This document shows, one piece after another, positions 24,450-32,792 of a stretch of 37,714 bases of DNA. Position numbers and translations under genes: made by a program. Origin of the DNA: Candidatus Omnitrophota bacterium. GTDB lineage: Bacteria > Omnitrophota > Gorgyraeia > Gygaellales > Profunditerraquicolaceae. The stretch is taken from positions 1 through 37,714 of the forward strand of contig VGKG01000011.1 of assembly GCA_016867115.1 (NCBI GenBank), read 5' to 3'. Within the stretch, counting starts at the first letter, position 1. The number at the start of each line of letters is the position of its first letter. Under the pieces are notes generated by a model that searched no databases, was not told the origin of the DNA, and was given only the letters and a program-made list of their open reading frames with translations.

Positions 24450-25918
24450 TTTCCTTTAAGGGCTGCTGTAAAATGGTGCAGGTAGATGCCAAACTGCTCC
24501 TTTATCCTGGACTTTGTCTCCCATGTCGAATGGATAAAAGGCAGGGAGATTATCTTAATAAAAGAAAGCAGTAATCCTGAATGCCTCCGGTAGATCCAGC
24601 GGTCCAAAAAATATTTGTGCAGGAAGCGGGGCAATTTGTTCAATACCGGAAGTATTGTCTTTATATTGTAGGCGGCTATTTTATGCGGATGGTTCAGGAT
24701 CGATAGCTCTGTCCAGCTGCCCTCTCCGGTCATTATCTTTTCGTAGATCTTATCGTCTACGTATTTTAATTCCACGGCCCTTTGCATCAGGTCGGTTTCG
24801 GGAAAAGGATAGAAGGTAAACGTGGCTACCGCGTCCGGCTTCAGGTCGAGGTTCAGTCGGGCGGTATCCAGCATCTCCGCGGGAGACTCCTCGGGAAGGC
24901 CGAACATATTAAAGGTGACCGTCTTGATCCCGTTCTCTTTGAATATCCTGACCGCTTCTTTGATCTGCTCCGAAGATATATTTCTGCGCAAGACCGCCTG
25001 CCTGATCCTGTCGTTTCCGCTCTCTAATCCGATGTATACCCACCTGCAGCCCGCTTCTTTAAGCCCCCTGGCAATGGCACGGTTTATGCGGTCAGGACGG
25101 ACAAAACAGGAAAACGGCAACCCCACCCGGCTTTTATACTCATCTAAAAAGCTCCAGAACCAGTCATCGCCGTAGTTAAAGGTATTATCGTAGAAGAATA
25201 CGCTTCTGGAGCCGTATTTATTCTTATAGTGGAGGAACTCCTCTATTACCGATTTGACGCTGCGCCGCCTATAGTATTTGCCCCCGCCCTTATACAGATT
25301 CTGTAACTGATGGTTATAACAATAAGGGCATCTGTAGGGGCAGCCCCGGCTTGTCTGGATATATATCCTTTGCATGGGAAATCCGCTTGAATGAAATAGG
25401 TCCTTGTCGGGAAAAGGCAAGGCATCCAGGTCCTGGATCAGAGGGCGTAAATCATTCTTTATTACCGCGTCTTCCGTCTTAAACCAGAAATTCTTTGTGT
25501 CATAAAAATCGCGTTTTCTTTCCATCTTATCTGCCAGTTCTACCAGCGCCTCTTCTCCCTCTCCGAGGCAGATCATATCTATGGCCGGCTCGGAGATCGT
25601 CCTTTCCGGGCAGACCGTAGGGTGTATCCCTCCGACGATAACCGGAACGGAATAATGCTCCTTGATGGCGCCGGCGACTTCTTTCACCCATGGAAAAAAG
25701 TTAGTCGTGGTCGAAAAAAGGACCATATCCGGTTTAAAGCTCTTTATTTTCTTTAGGATGCCGGAGTGGTCCCTCTTTCCGCCGCGGGGAAAATAAAACG
25801 TGCCGTCAAGCCCCACCTCGTAGGCCAGGCCCGTCGTATGCCCGGCCCTTTTTAGTACGGCGGAAAGGTATTCGACCCCCAATAATTCGTGGCTTGTAGT
25901 CGAAAAAAGCAACCTCAT
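24440..25918 (-). CDS. B12-binding domain radical SAM protein (pair A)
   Basis: 492 residues. The B12-binding domain (about 1-125) has LFSTTTNFFPW, VGGIHPTVCPE (105-115) and CLGEGEEALVEL. The radical SAM motif is TSRGCPYRCPYCYN with C193, C197 and C200, followed by RRRSVKSVIEEF and VYIGLESGNDRIRQAV. The C-terminal region has FTFYPFPETDLM and a helical tail of about 110 residues. It is paralogous to the protein at 2441-3961, with the closest matches around the cysteine cluster and GLPFSCF/GLPFFCF. AAGGAG lies 10 nt before the start and AGAAGG lies 4 nt before it. It lies 22 nt after the neighbouring B12 radical SAM gene. Substrate unknown. Confidence 0.9.
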   Translation of the reverse strand: MRLLFSTTSHELLGVEYLSAVLKRAGHTTGLAYEVGLDGTFYFPRGGKRDHSGILKKIKSFKPDMVLFSTTTNFFPWVKEVAGAIKEHYSVPVIVGGIHPTVCPERTISEPAIDMICLGEGEEALVELADKMERKRDFYDTKNFWFKTEDAVIKNDLRPLIQDLDALPFPDKDLFHSSGFPMQRIYIQTSRGCPYRCPYCYNHQLQNLYKGGGKYYRRRSVKSVIEEFLHYKNKYGSRSVFFYDNTFNYGDDWFWSFLDEYKSRVGLPFSCFVRPDRINRAIARGLKEAGCRWVYIGLESGNDRIRQAVLRRNISSEQIKEAVRIFKENGIKTVTFNMFGLPEESPAEMLDTARLNLDLKPDAVATFTFYPFPETDLMQRAVELKYVDDKIYEKIMTGEGSWTELSILNHPHKIAAYNIKTILPVLNKLPRFLHKYFLDRWIYRRHSGLLLSFIKIISLPFIHSTWETKSRIKEQFGIYLHHFTAALKGKWV

Positions 25919-25940
25919 TATCCTTCTGCTCCTTTTTCTC

Positions 25941-27356
25941 CTATCCGGCCCCCAACAGCCTGAATCCCTTTTCTATATAACTTATAAGCGAACGGGGACG
26001 GCCGATATTTTCTAATAACCTTTGCATCACGTATGCCGGCCGGCAATAAAAACTGAGTATGGCCTTCCGTCTTAGTCTCGATAGCTCTTCGGTAGTGTGA
26101 TATCCGGTCCTTACGATCGGCTTTATATAATTCCCGCTGGCCATCTCCTCTTCCCTGAATAGACCCAGCGTTTTGGCCATCTCATAAAAGGCCGTACCCG
26201 GTAAGGGATAGGCAATATTGAAATCAACGAAATCCCCCTTGAGTTCCTTTGAAAAAGCGATTGTCTTATGGACCCTTGCCTTATCCTCCCAGGGGAAGCC
26301 GATTATGAAAAGCAGGTATGTCTTGATCCGGTGCCTCCTGCAGAGGCGCACTGCCCTGCGGGCATCTTCCAGAGTCGCCTGCTTGTTTATCTTATTTAAG
26401 GTATCCTGGTCCCCGCTCTCGATCCCGAACCCCAGTATCCAGCAGCCGGACTTTTTCATCCAGGCCAGCATCTCTTCGTCGATACTGTCTACCCGGCTGT
26501 TAGTGCCCCAGCGTACCTTAAGGTTTCGCCTGACGATCTCCCGGCAGAGCCCGATTACCCATTGCTTATCCAGAGTAAAGGTATCTGCCCTGAAGAAGAA
26601 ATTCCTGATCTTATGCCTTTTTACGCACTCCTCTATCTCATCCGCGATCCTGGCCGGCGAACGCGTCCTGACCTTATCTCCGTTGACCTGCTTTACCGGG
26701 CAAAAAATACAGGCGTAAGGGCAACCCCTGGCAGTCTCGATCACGGTAATCGGCTCTTTCGTATCAGGGCATCTATATAGGCTGTTATTCAAAAGATGCC
26801 TGGCCGGCCGGGGAAGGGAGTTCAGGTCTTCCAGGAAAGGCCGGTCAGGATTATGTATTACGGACCCGTTATTACGGTAGGTTATGCCTGAAATCTTGGA
26901 TAAGTCCTTCTGCGTGGCTAGATCATGCATAGCGGATTCGCACTCTCCCCTGATGGCGACATCCAGGCTTCTGAATTGCTCCATGATCTCCCGGTCTCTG
27001 TCCAAAAAATATGCGCCCTTGGCTACGGTCAAGATTGCGGGATCTATCTCTTTTGCGACCTTACAGGCGAAGAGGTCTCTCTGCACTGTAGGGGTCACCG
27101 TGCTTAATACCAGCATCCCGGGCCGGAAATCTTTTAAATCATTGGCCAGATCCTGCCAGGACCTTCTCTCCTGCGGATAGTCGCTGATCTTGCAGGTGAA
27201 GCCCGATCCTTCCAGTACCGAAGCCATGTATGCCAGATCCAGCGGCGGGCGCGCCGGCTGCGCGGTCATTCCTACTACCGGAGCCTGACAGCGGTCATCG
27301 CGCATGTACAGGCCGCTGGGGGGGTATATTAATAATGCCTTCTTAAAAAGCGCCAT
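25941..27356 (-). CDS. B12-type radical SAM protein with altered cobalamin-domain motif (pair B)
   Basis: 471 residues. The N-terminal domain has PPLDLAYMASVLEGSG and LVLSTVTPTVQ but, where the others carry GGxH, it reads VAKGAYFLDR (111-120) with no His. The GEGE-type turn is RGECESAM. The radical SAM motif TARGCPYACIFC is intact (C212, C216, C219), followed by RIADEIEECV, SRVDSIDEEML and GFGIESGDQDTL. It is paralogous to 11231-12643. The altered site may mean a different cobalamin contact or none, so it might have lost B12 dependence (inference). Its start overlaps the stop of the GT2 fusion by 14 nt. Confidence 0.85.
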   Translation of the reverse strand: MALFKKALLIYPPSGLYMRDDRCQAPVVGMTAQPARPPLDLAYMASVLEGSGFTCKISDYPQERRSWQDLANDLKDFRPGMLVLSTVTPTVQRDLFACKVAKEIDPAILTVAKGAYFLDRDREIMEQFRSLDVAIRGECESAMHDLATQKDLSKISGITYRNNGSVIHNPDRPFLEDLNSLPRPARHLLNNSLYRCPDTKEPITVIETARGCPYACIFCPVKQVNGDKVRTRSPARIADEIEECVKRHKIRNFFFRADTFTLDKQWVIGLCREIVRRNLKVRWGTNSRVDSIDEEMLAWMKKSGCWILGFGIESGDQDTLNKINKQATLEDARRAVRLCRRHRIKTYLLFIIGFPWEDKARVHKTIAFSKELKGDFVDFNIAYPLPGTAFYEMAKTLGLFREEEMASGNYIKPIVRTGYHTTEELSRLRRKAILSFYCRPAYVMQRLLENIGRPRSLISYIEKGFRLLGAG

Positions 27357-28872
27357 GCCTTTCAGCCTCCGCCTGACGTTTGAAGTGGCCTCTGTTTTGT
27401 AAAATAAAACTTAAAATCAGCCTGCTGAACCTGTAGCCGTCTTTAACGGTGCGTAATTTTGATCTCCCGATCCTCTTATAATAAGGCACCCTTGCCTCTA
27501 CCACTTTAAGGCCGGGCTCCCTTAATGCCTTAAGCGTCATCGCCAGGCCAAACTCAAGCCCGCCCGCAAGAGGCAGGAGCCGCTCATAGGCCTGCTTTCT
27601 GATGATGCGCATGCCGCTGGTGGCATCGCTTACCTTGGTGGAGCTGGCCAGATTGATCAGGGAGGCAGCCAGAATATTGCCGAACTTCCTGGTCAAAGGC
27701 ATCCGGCTTTCCGCGCTCATACGCGAACCTACACAGATATCCGCAGCCTGACTGTCCAGGGTATTAAAAAGTTCCGTAAAGCTTCTCGGCTCATATGTTC
27801 CGTCGGCATCAAGGATAGCCAGATACTCTCCCTCTGCCGCATTCATACCTTCCTGAATAGCCCCGCCGTAATTTTTATTTTTGGCGTAAGAAATAAGGGA
27901 GAACCCGTAAAAAGAGGCGTATTCTCTTGCGACCTTCAAGGTATTATCTTTTGAACCGTCATCGACCACAATGATCTCAAGGTCCGAAAGGCGGGTGCGC
28001 GTAAGTATCTCCTCTTTTGCGCCGATACACTGCTCAATGGTCCGGGAGATGCCTTTTTCTTCATTGTACACCGGTATCACTACGGAGAGCTTACCCTTTT
28101 TAGGATGCGGCCTGCCTGCCGGCTTTATTTTATACTGCACCTCGGGAAGCAACCTTTGCGGCTGATTGTTAAAAAGGCACATCGCAAGCTTCAGGGCAAG
28201 CGCAGTAAACGGCACAGAAAATACCCTGCTTAATCCGCAATAGCCGTATTTTGAATGGCCGCTAAAGCGGCTATTATTCCTGATCTCTATCTCCCTGACC
28301 CTTAGCCCCGCCATAACCGCCATTACCGGAATAAAACGGTGGAAGCCCTTAAAAAGAAAGATCTTTTCTATGGCGCTTCTCTTATAGGCCTTGAAGGTAG
28401 CGTTAAAATCATGGAAAGAGACGCCGAATAAAAATACCCCCAGCTTATTCCCGGAAAAAGCGATGGCGCGCCTGAAGATATTGCGGATCGAACGTTTTTT
28501 GCGCCAGCCGCAGACCACGTCAAAGCCGCTTTCTATCTCGCGCAGAAAAAGCCGGATATCCCCGGGATCATCCTGCAAGTCCCCGTCCATAGCGATCACC
28601 ACTTCGCCTCTGGCCTCTCTTAAGCCTGCGGCTAATGCCGCATCCTGGCCGTATTTCCTGAAAAAATTAAGCAGTTTCACCGCGGGATCATGCCTGCAAA
28701 TGTCTGTGATAATTTCCGGCGTATCATCCCTGCTTGCGTCATTGACATAGATCAGCTCATACCGGCACCCGAGCGCCTGCAGGCTCTCTTTTATACCCTC
28801 ATAGAGCCTCCTGATATTTCCCTCTTCATTATGCACCGGCACTACTATTGAAATAAGGCCTATCTCATTCAT
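27343..28872 (-). CDS. Tandem GT2 fusion: two polyprenyl-phosphate sugar transferase-like domains
   Basis: 509 residues from the ATG at 28872. A TTG at 28890 is less likely. Domain 1 (about 1-240) resembles ArnC/GtrB-type GT2 enzymes: IVVPVHNEEGNI, VNDASRDDT (43-51), MDGDLQDDP (95-103) and a late GHSKYGYCGL segment. One hydrophobic stretch (PFTALALKLAMCLF) follows instead of the usual two membrane helices. Domain 2 (about 261-500) is DPM1-like: VVIPVYNEEKGI, VVDDGSKDNT (302-311), LDADGTYEPRSF (354-365) and IGRSKLRTVKDGYRF. Both active-site DXD-type motifs are intact, so each could make a polyprenyl-phosphate sugar. Such donors are what the GT-C enzymes of this locus need (inference). Confidence 0.85.
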   Translation of the reverse strand: MNEIGLISIVVPVHNEEGNIRRLYEGIKESLQALGCRYELIYVNDASRDDTPEIITDICRHDPAVKLLNFFRKYGQDAALAAGLREARGEVVIAMDGDLQDDPGDIRLFLREIESGFDVVCGWRKKRSIRNIFRRAIAFSGNKLGVFLFGVSFHDFNATFKAYKRSAIEKIFLFKGFHRFIPVMAVMAGLRVREIEIRNNSRFSGHSKYGYCGLSRVFSVPFTALALKLAMCLFNNQPQRLLPEVQYKIKPAGRPHPKKGKLSVVIPVYNEEKGISRTIEQCIGAKEEILTRTRLSDLEIIVVDDGSKDNTLKVAREYASFYGFSLISYAKNKNYGGAIQEGMNAAEGEYLAILDADGTYEPRSFTELFNTLDSQAADICVGSRMSAESRMPLTRKFGNILAASLINLASSTKVSDATSGMRIIRKQAYERLLPLAGGLEFGLAMTLKALREPGLKVVEARVPYYKRIGRSKLRTVKDGYRFSRLILSFILQNRGHFKRQAEAERHGAF

Positions 28873-28876
28873 CTTG

Positions 28877-29893
28877 CTAAACCCGCACAAAGTTCCCGGA
28901 GGAAAAAGCGAAACTGCATTCCGAGCAGATGAAACGTCCGCCTGAGCCGTTTAACCTTGGGGCGCGAAAATCGCGGAACTTACGCCCCCTCCAGATCTCC
29001 GCAAGCGGCAGGTCCCGGACATTGCCCAGGCGGTAATCTCCGTCCATATCAAAACAGCAGGGCACTACTGTTCCGTCCCAGAAAATGGTGGCGGACAACC
29101 ACGGCCTGAGGCAGGCCCTGGTTGTTTTCTTATCCGTAAGATAAAAAACGCGGACAAAACGGCTGTTTTCGGACAGGAACTCAAAGTGGGTCTCTCCTTT
29201 ATAGTCATTCACCCTGACCTTCTTCACCTGAAAGCCGTCCGCTGCGACTTCCCGGCATAAACTTTTAAAATCGCCGATCCTTTTCTCATTGCCGCGCAGC
29301 ATCAGAAGCTGCAATTTGATAAAAGGCCTGAGGTTGTTCCTGCGCATTTTGACCATCTTCCTGATATTTTCCTTCACCGGATAAAACGCATCCTGCCCCT
29401 TGAATCCGGCATAGGAGGAAGCATCGGCAAAGTCTATAGTGACAAGCAGTTCATCGATTCCGGAGCGGATTATCTTTTCGATAACCGCCTCGTTTTTAAA
29501 AAGGCCGTTAGTGCTAATCTTTACGAAGATCTTTTTAGAGGCGGCGTAATCTGCCATCTCAAATATGCCATCGTGCAAAAACGGCTCTCCCAGATTGTAG
29601 AAGACTATGAAGGCCAGGCTTCCGGCAGCCGAATCGATTATCTTTTTAAAATCGGCCGGCTCCATCAGGCCCTCGGGCCGGAGCATCTTCTTATTTCCGG
29701 CGGGGCAGAGGAGACAGCTGAGATTGCAGTTGTTTGTCGGCTCTATCTGCAGGAAGGAAGGCCCGGATAAAACGGCCTGCCGGCTAAAAAGATACTGCGC
29801 CAGATTCAACAGCGCGCCAAGGACCTTTATACGGAAAAGAAATGCCCCGCAAAGAGCCGTTAGTCTTCTTATCTGGACCAGGAGTCTATGCAT
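28877..29893 (-). CDS. Radical SAM/SPASM domain protein
   Basis: 338 residues from the ATG at 29893, which lies 13 nt after the FAD gene stop. The frame continues open to 30052 inside that gene, but the extra 53 residues are not credible. The radical SAM motif NNCNLSCLLC has C56, C60 and C63, preceded by SFLQIEPT. FYNLGEPFLHDG replaces the usual GGEP. The SPASM part has RACLRPWLSATIFWDG, VVPCCFDMDGDYRLGNV and a final ICSEC. This is a full SPASM pattern (C, CC, CxxC) for auxiliary clusters. It is more like the SPASM enzymes acting on small molecules or peptides than the pair at 13850-15872. Position between a UGM-like flavoprotein and a GT2 fusion points to glycan chemistry. Confidence 0.85.
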   Translation of the reverse strand: MHRLLVQIRRLTALCGAFLFRIKVLGALLNLAQYLFSRQAVLSGPSFLQIEPTNNCNLSCLLCPAGNKKMLRPEGLMEPADFKKIIDSAAGSLAFIVFYNLGEPFLHDGIFEMADYAASKKIFVKISTNGLFKNEAVIEKIIRSGIDELLVTIDFADASSYAGFKGQDAFYPVKENIRKMVKMRRNNLRPFIKLQLLMLRGNEKRIGDFKSLCREVAADGFQVKKVRVNDYKGETHFEFLSENSRFVRVFYLTDKKTTRACLRPWLSATIFWDGTVVPCCFDMDGDYRLGNVRDLPLAEIWRGRKFRDFRAPRLNGSGGRFICSECSFAFSSGNFVRV

Positions 29894-29906
29894 AGTATTA
29901 GCCGTT

Positions 29907-31250
29907 TTACCCGTATACCGATTCAACCGCACCAACCGTATCGCTGATACACTCCTCCATGTCATAATACGCATGCGACCCGCTTCTTCCGATAAGGCGG
30001 ATGTTTTTAAGGCCCGAGAGGAGGCCTTTAGCCTTATCCAGGGCGCCTTCATAACCGTAATAAAGCAGGGGATAAGCGTAACGGACTCTTTTCACGCAGG
30101 TGCCCAGGACCGCCGTATCGCCTCGCAGTATGCCTGCGGCTACCAGGTCCTTCTCCACTATTCCGGCTATGGTATAATCGCTCATCTGCCAGCGGGGATC
30201 GCCGTAATCGCAGAACACCTCAGCGCAAAGTAGCGTCTTATCCTTAAAAGGCGCCATATCATAGCTCCAGAACTTCGGTTCGTAGAGCCTGGAGAAGGAA
30301 AACTCTTTAGAGGGGATATAACACCAGTGCCAGTCAGTCGCAGACCCCTCTGCCACGATCAGGCTTACCAGGATAAGGCTGCGGTATTTTATCATCTCTT
30401 TTATGCCATTTAATTCAAGCGGGAAACTCCTCTCTGCCGTCTCAAGCAACTCCCGGATAGGGATAGAGGAAAAGACCTGTTTAAATGAGACCTCAAGTTT
30501 TTCATTGCCTGCGGCAAAACTCAGCGCAGAGAGCTTCCCTTCTTCGGCGCTGAACCTGCCGAGAGAGACATTCTTATAGATCTGCCGAGAGCCGTTGAGC
30601 CTGGCCTCCAATGCCTTGCTGAAGGCGCCTATCCCCTCGCGAGGGAAAAAGAAATTCCGCGTCCTCTCTTTGACCGTGCTATCCGGAATAAAGACCTCTT
30701 TTAAAAACTTGAAAATACTGTTACTGCCGACCCTCTTACCCGCCCAGACGCTGGCAAGGTCACTACAGGACCTGCCCCAGACCTTCTCTGTGTAGTCCTT
30801 AAAAAATATCCTGTAGAGGGTCGGCCCGTAATTCAGCTTGATCCAATTTTCAAAATTGTCCGCCTTCAGGGAACGGTCGCGTCGCAGCGCCTCAAAGATT
30901 ATCCTGGCCAGGTCCTTCTTCTTCACATCCAGGATAGAGAGGAAGTTTACCGGATAAACTATGTATTTCCCGTCAAAGAGAATCCTGCTTTTCTGTTTCA
31001 TGCTAAGAAGCTCTTCTCCGTTCAGGATGCCCTTGAGATAATCCTGATTCCTCTGCCCATTAAAACAGATCTTATGCCCGCCGATGTCGAATCTGAATCC
31101 GCAGAAGTCAAAGGTCCTGGCCAGCCCTCCTACTTCGGGCTCTTTCTCCAGGACCGTGACTCTCAAGTTCTTGCGGCAGAGAGTGTCTGCGGCGACCAGG
31201 CCGCTTAAGCCCGCGCCAAGAACAAGTATGTCGGTATCGATCTTTCTCAT
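29907..31250 (-). CDS. FAD-dependent oxidoreductase, UDP-galactopyranose mutase/amine oxidase-like
   Basis: 447 residues. The N-terminus reads ILVLGAGLSGLVAADTL (GxGxxG at 12-17), then VTVLEKEPEVGGLARTF with Glu35 for the FAD ribose and the GG doublet. GGHKICFNG recalls the GGH segment of UDP-galactopyranose mutase-like proteins. EKVWGRSCSDL and FPREGIGAF are seen in homologues that accompany glycan loci. The C-terminus reads NIRLIGRSGSHAYYDMEECI, an FAD-binding end motif. It may be a sugar mutase or a flavin oxidoreductase acting on a glycan or lipid precursor. No redox partner is nearby. Its stop lies 13 nt before the SPASM gene. Its ATG overlaps the upstream stop by 1 nt (TAATG). Confidence 0.85.
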   Translation of the reverse strand: MRKIDTDILVLGAGLSGLVAADTLCRKNLRVTVLEKEPEVGGLARTFDFCGFRFDIGGHKICFNGQRNQDYLKGILNGEELLSMKQKSRILFDGKYIVYPVNFLSILDVKKKDLARIIFEALRRDRSLKADNFENWIKLNYGPTLYRIFFKDYTEKVWGRSCSDLASVWAGKRVGSNSIFKFLKEVFIPDSTVKERTRNFFFPREGIGAFSKALEARLNGSRQIYKNVSLGRFSAEEGKLSALSFAAGNEKLEVSFKQVFSSIPIRELLETAERSFPLELNGIKEMIKYRSLILVSLIVAEGSATDWHWCYIPSKEFSFSRLYEPKFWSYDMAPFKDKTLLCAEVFCDYGDPRWQMSDYTIAGIVEKDLVAAGILRGDTAVLGTCVKRVRYAYPLLYYGYEGALDKAKGLLSGLKNIRLIGRSGSHAYYDMEECISDTVGAVESVYG

Positions 31251-32791
31251 TATTGTTTACTGTAGATGTAAAGCTCTACTCCCGGATAAGGAAAAGACGA
31301 TTTTTCCTCTCCCATGCCTTGGCTGCGAAAATAAGCCAGGGTTTCCGAGGCTGCCCTTTTTGCCCCCGGCCAGTCCGGAGAGACTATCAGATATATACGC
31401 CCTGCGTCTTTCCGCGCTTCCTGAAAAATGCGGTTCTCCAGGATCCCGGCAGCCGGCTCATCCAGCCCGACACCGGCAAAGAAATAACCGCTGTCTTCAA
31501 AAAGGGCCTGCCTTCCCTTGCCTGTTCTTTTTCCGTGTTTATCGATCGAACGGAATGAGCCGCGCTCAGGCGCGTAAAAATAATAGGCAAACGGCACTAT
31601 CTGCTTAAGGGGGAGGAAAAATAACATATCGCGGCTGCCGACGTTTTCCTTTACGCGTAAGGCGATCTCCCTCCAGGAGGCGTACTCCTGCGGATAAAAA
31701 TATGCCCGCAGCGCCGGAAGAGTAAAGACCGTGATAAGCGCAAGGATGGCGGCTTTTGCCTGGCGGCTCCTGAAGCTGGCGATCCCCAGCGTCAAAAGCA
31801 GAATATACGCCGGAAGGAAGATCACAAAATACCTGACTACGTAAACCGGAAAGAACAAGAGGGAGAAAACAAATACCGCGCTCACCGGCAGAATGGCCCA
31901 GGCAAGCAGAAAAATGATCTTTCCCGAAACCGGGGCTTTGCGATAAGAAAAAATGCCCTTAAAGATGATTCCGGCACAAACCAGGATGAGCCACCGGGAA
32001 AAGATCTGCCTGCCGATACTAAAACCCGTCCCGCCCTGCGCTAACCTCTCCCCTCCGTAAACAAAGGCCTTGAGAGTCTCCCAAAGCGTGCCGAAGCCAG
32101 GTGGCGCGATCCAGCTGATATCGTTTATTGCGCTTCCCCTTCTAAAAATGAAAAGATAAAGAGGCACGATGCAGAGAGCGAGCAAAGACTGCGTTATCAG
32201 CCAGTTCTTTTTTTCCTTAAACTCTCTTTCCGATAGAAATAAATATACGTTGTGCAAAATAACGATAAATGCGCCGGCCATCTGGGTGAGCATCAAGAGC
32301 AGATTCACCGCCACATAGGATAAATAAAGACCGGCAGCCGGCTTTTTTAAGATCCTAAAGAAGATGAGCGTAGAGAGAGTAGCGCAAAAGACCGCCAGGC
32401 TGTACTGGGTAACCTCCTGGGAGAAATAGAGGTGCAGAGGCGAAATAGCCAGAAGATACGCCGCTGCCAGGCCCGCGGTATCCGAAAAAACCTCTTTTCC
32501 CAATTTATAGATCAGAAAAACCGAGCCGGCGCCTAATAAGGCGGAAAGCATCCTTAAGCAGAACTCTGTATCCGGAAAAATATTGGCCCATAGTTTCAAG
32601 AGGAGCATGAAGCCGGCCTTTTCCAGAACGCTTAAACGTAAAATTTCACCCAGGCTATACTCCTGCTCTGCCGCATTTACCAGAGAGGCTTCGTCGTACC
32701 AGAGGCTCCTCAGGTCCAGGCGGTAGAACCTGAGGCCGCAGGCAAAAAGCAGGATCAAAATGAGGATAAATATTCTCTTTTTCGCAGACAT
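31250..32791 (-). CDS. GT39-type membrane glycosyltransferase (PMT_2)
   Basis: 513 residues. The first membrane helix (RIFILILILLFACGLRFY) is followed by LRSLWYDEASLVNAA, the PMT_2/GT39 signature with D33 and E34. LFLLKLWANIFPDTEF-like text and GSVFLIYKLGKEVFSDTAGLAAAYLLAISPLHLYFSQ match the canonical order of the family, including the ISPLHLYFSQ-type loop. A C-terminal soluble region includes LRVKENVGSRDMLFFL. Such enzymes transfer sugars from polyprenyl-phosphate donors on the outer side of the inner membrane. It is the clearest GT-C gene of the window. It lies 1 nt after the secreted-protein gene and overlaps the FAD gene start by 1 nt. Confidence 0.88.
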   Translation of the reverse strand: MSAKKRIFILILILLFACGLRFYRLDLRSLWYDEASLVNAAEQEYSLGEILRLSVLEKAGFMLLLKLWANIFPDTEFCLRMLSALLGAGSVFLIYKLGKEVFSDTAGLAAAYLLAISPLHLYFSQEVTQYSLAVFCATLSTLIFFRILKKPAAGLYLSYVAVNLLLMLTQMAGAFIVILHNVYLFLSEREFKEKKNWLITQSLLALCIVPLYLFIFRRGSAINDISWIAPPGFGTLWETLKAFVYGGERLAQGGTGFSIGRQIFSRWLILVCAGIIFKGIFSYRKAPVSGKIIFLLAWAILPVSAVFVFSLLFFPVYVVRYFVIFLPAYILLLTLGIASFRSRQAKAAILALITVFTLPALRAYFYPQEYASWREIALRVKENVGSRDMLFFLPLKQIVPFAYYFYAPERGSFRSIDKHGKRTGKGRQALFEDSGYFFAGVGLDEPAAGILENRIFQEARKDAGRIYLIVSPDWPGAKRAASETLAYFRSQGMGEEKSSFPYPGVELYIYSKQ

Positions 32792-32792
32792 C

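Noticed and set aside
26218-26718. Antisense frame of 166 aa on the plus strand
   Set aside because: It covers the radical SAM cysteine region of the minus-strand gene and is a codon-bias shadow.
29894-30052. Longer N-terminus for the SPASM gene (to 30052)
   Set aside because: It would lie inside the FAD gene, adds no domain, and the ATG at 29893 gives normal spacing.
29607-30233. Antisense frame of 208 aa on the plus strand over the SPASM and FAD genes
   Set aside because: It opposes two genes with intact motifs, and its own translation lacks domains or a plausible ribosome binding site.
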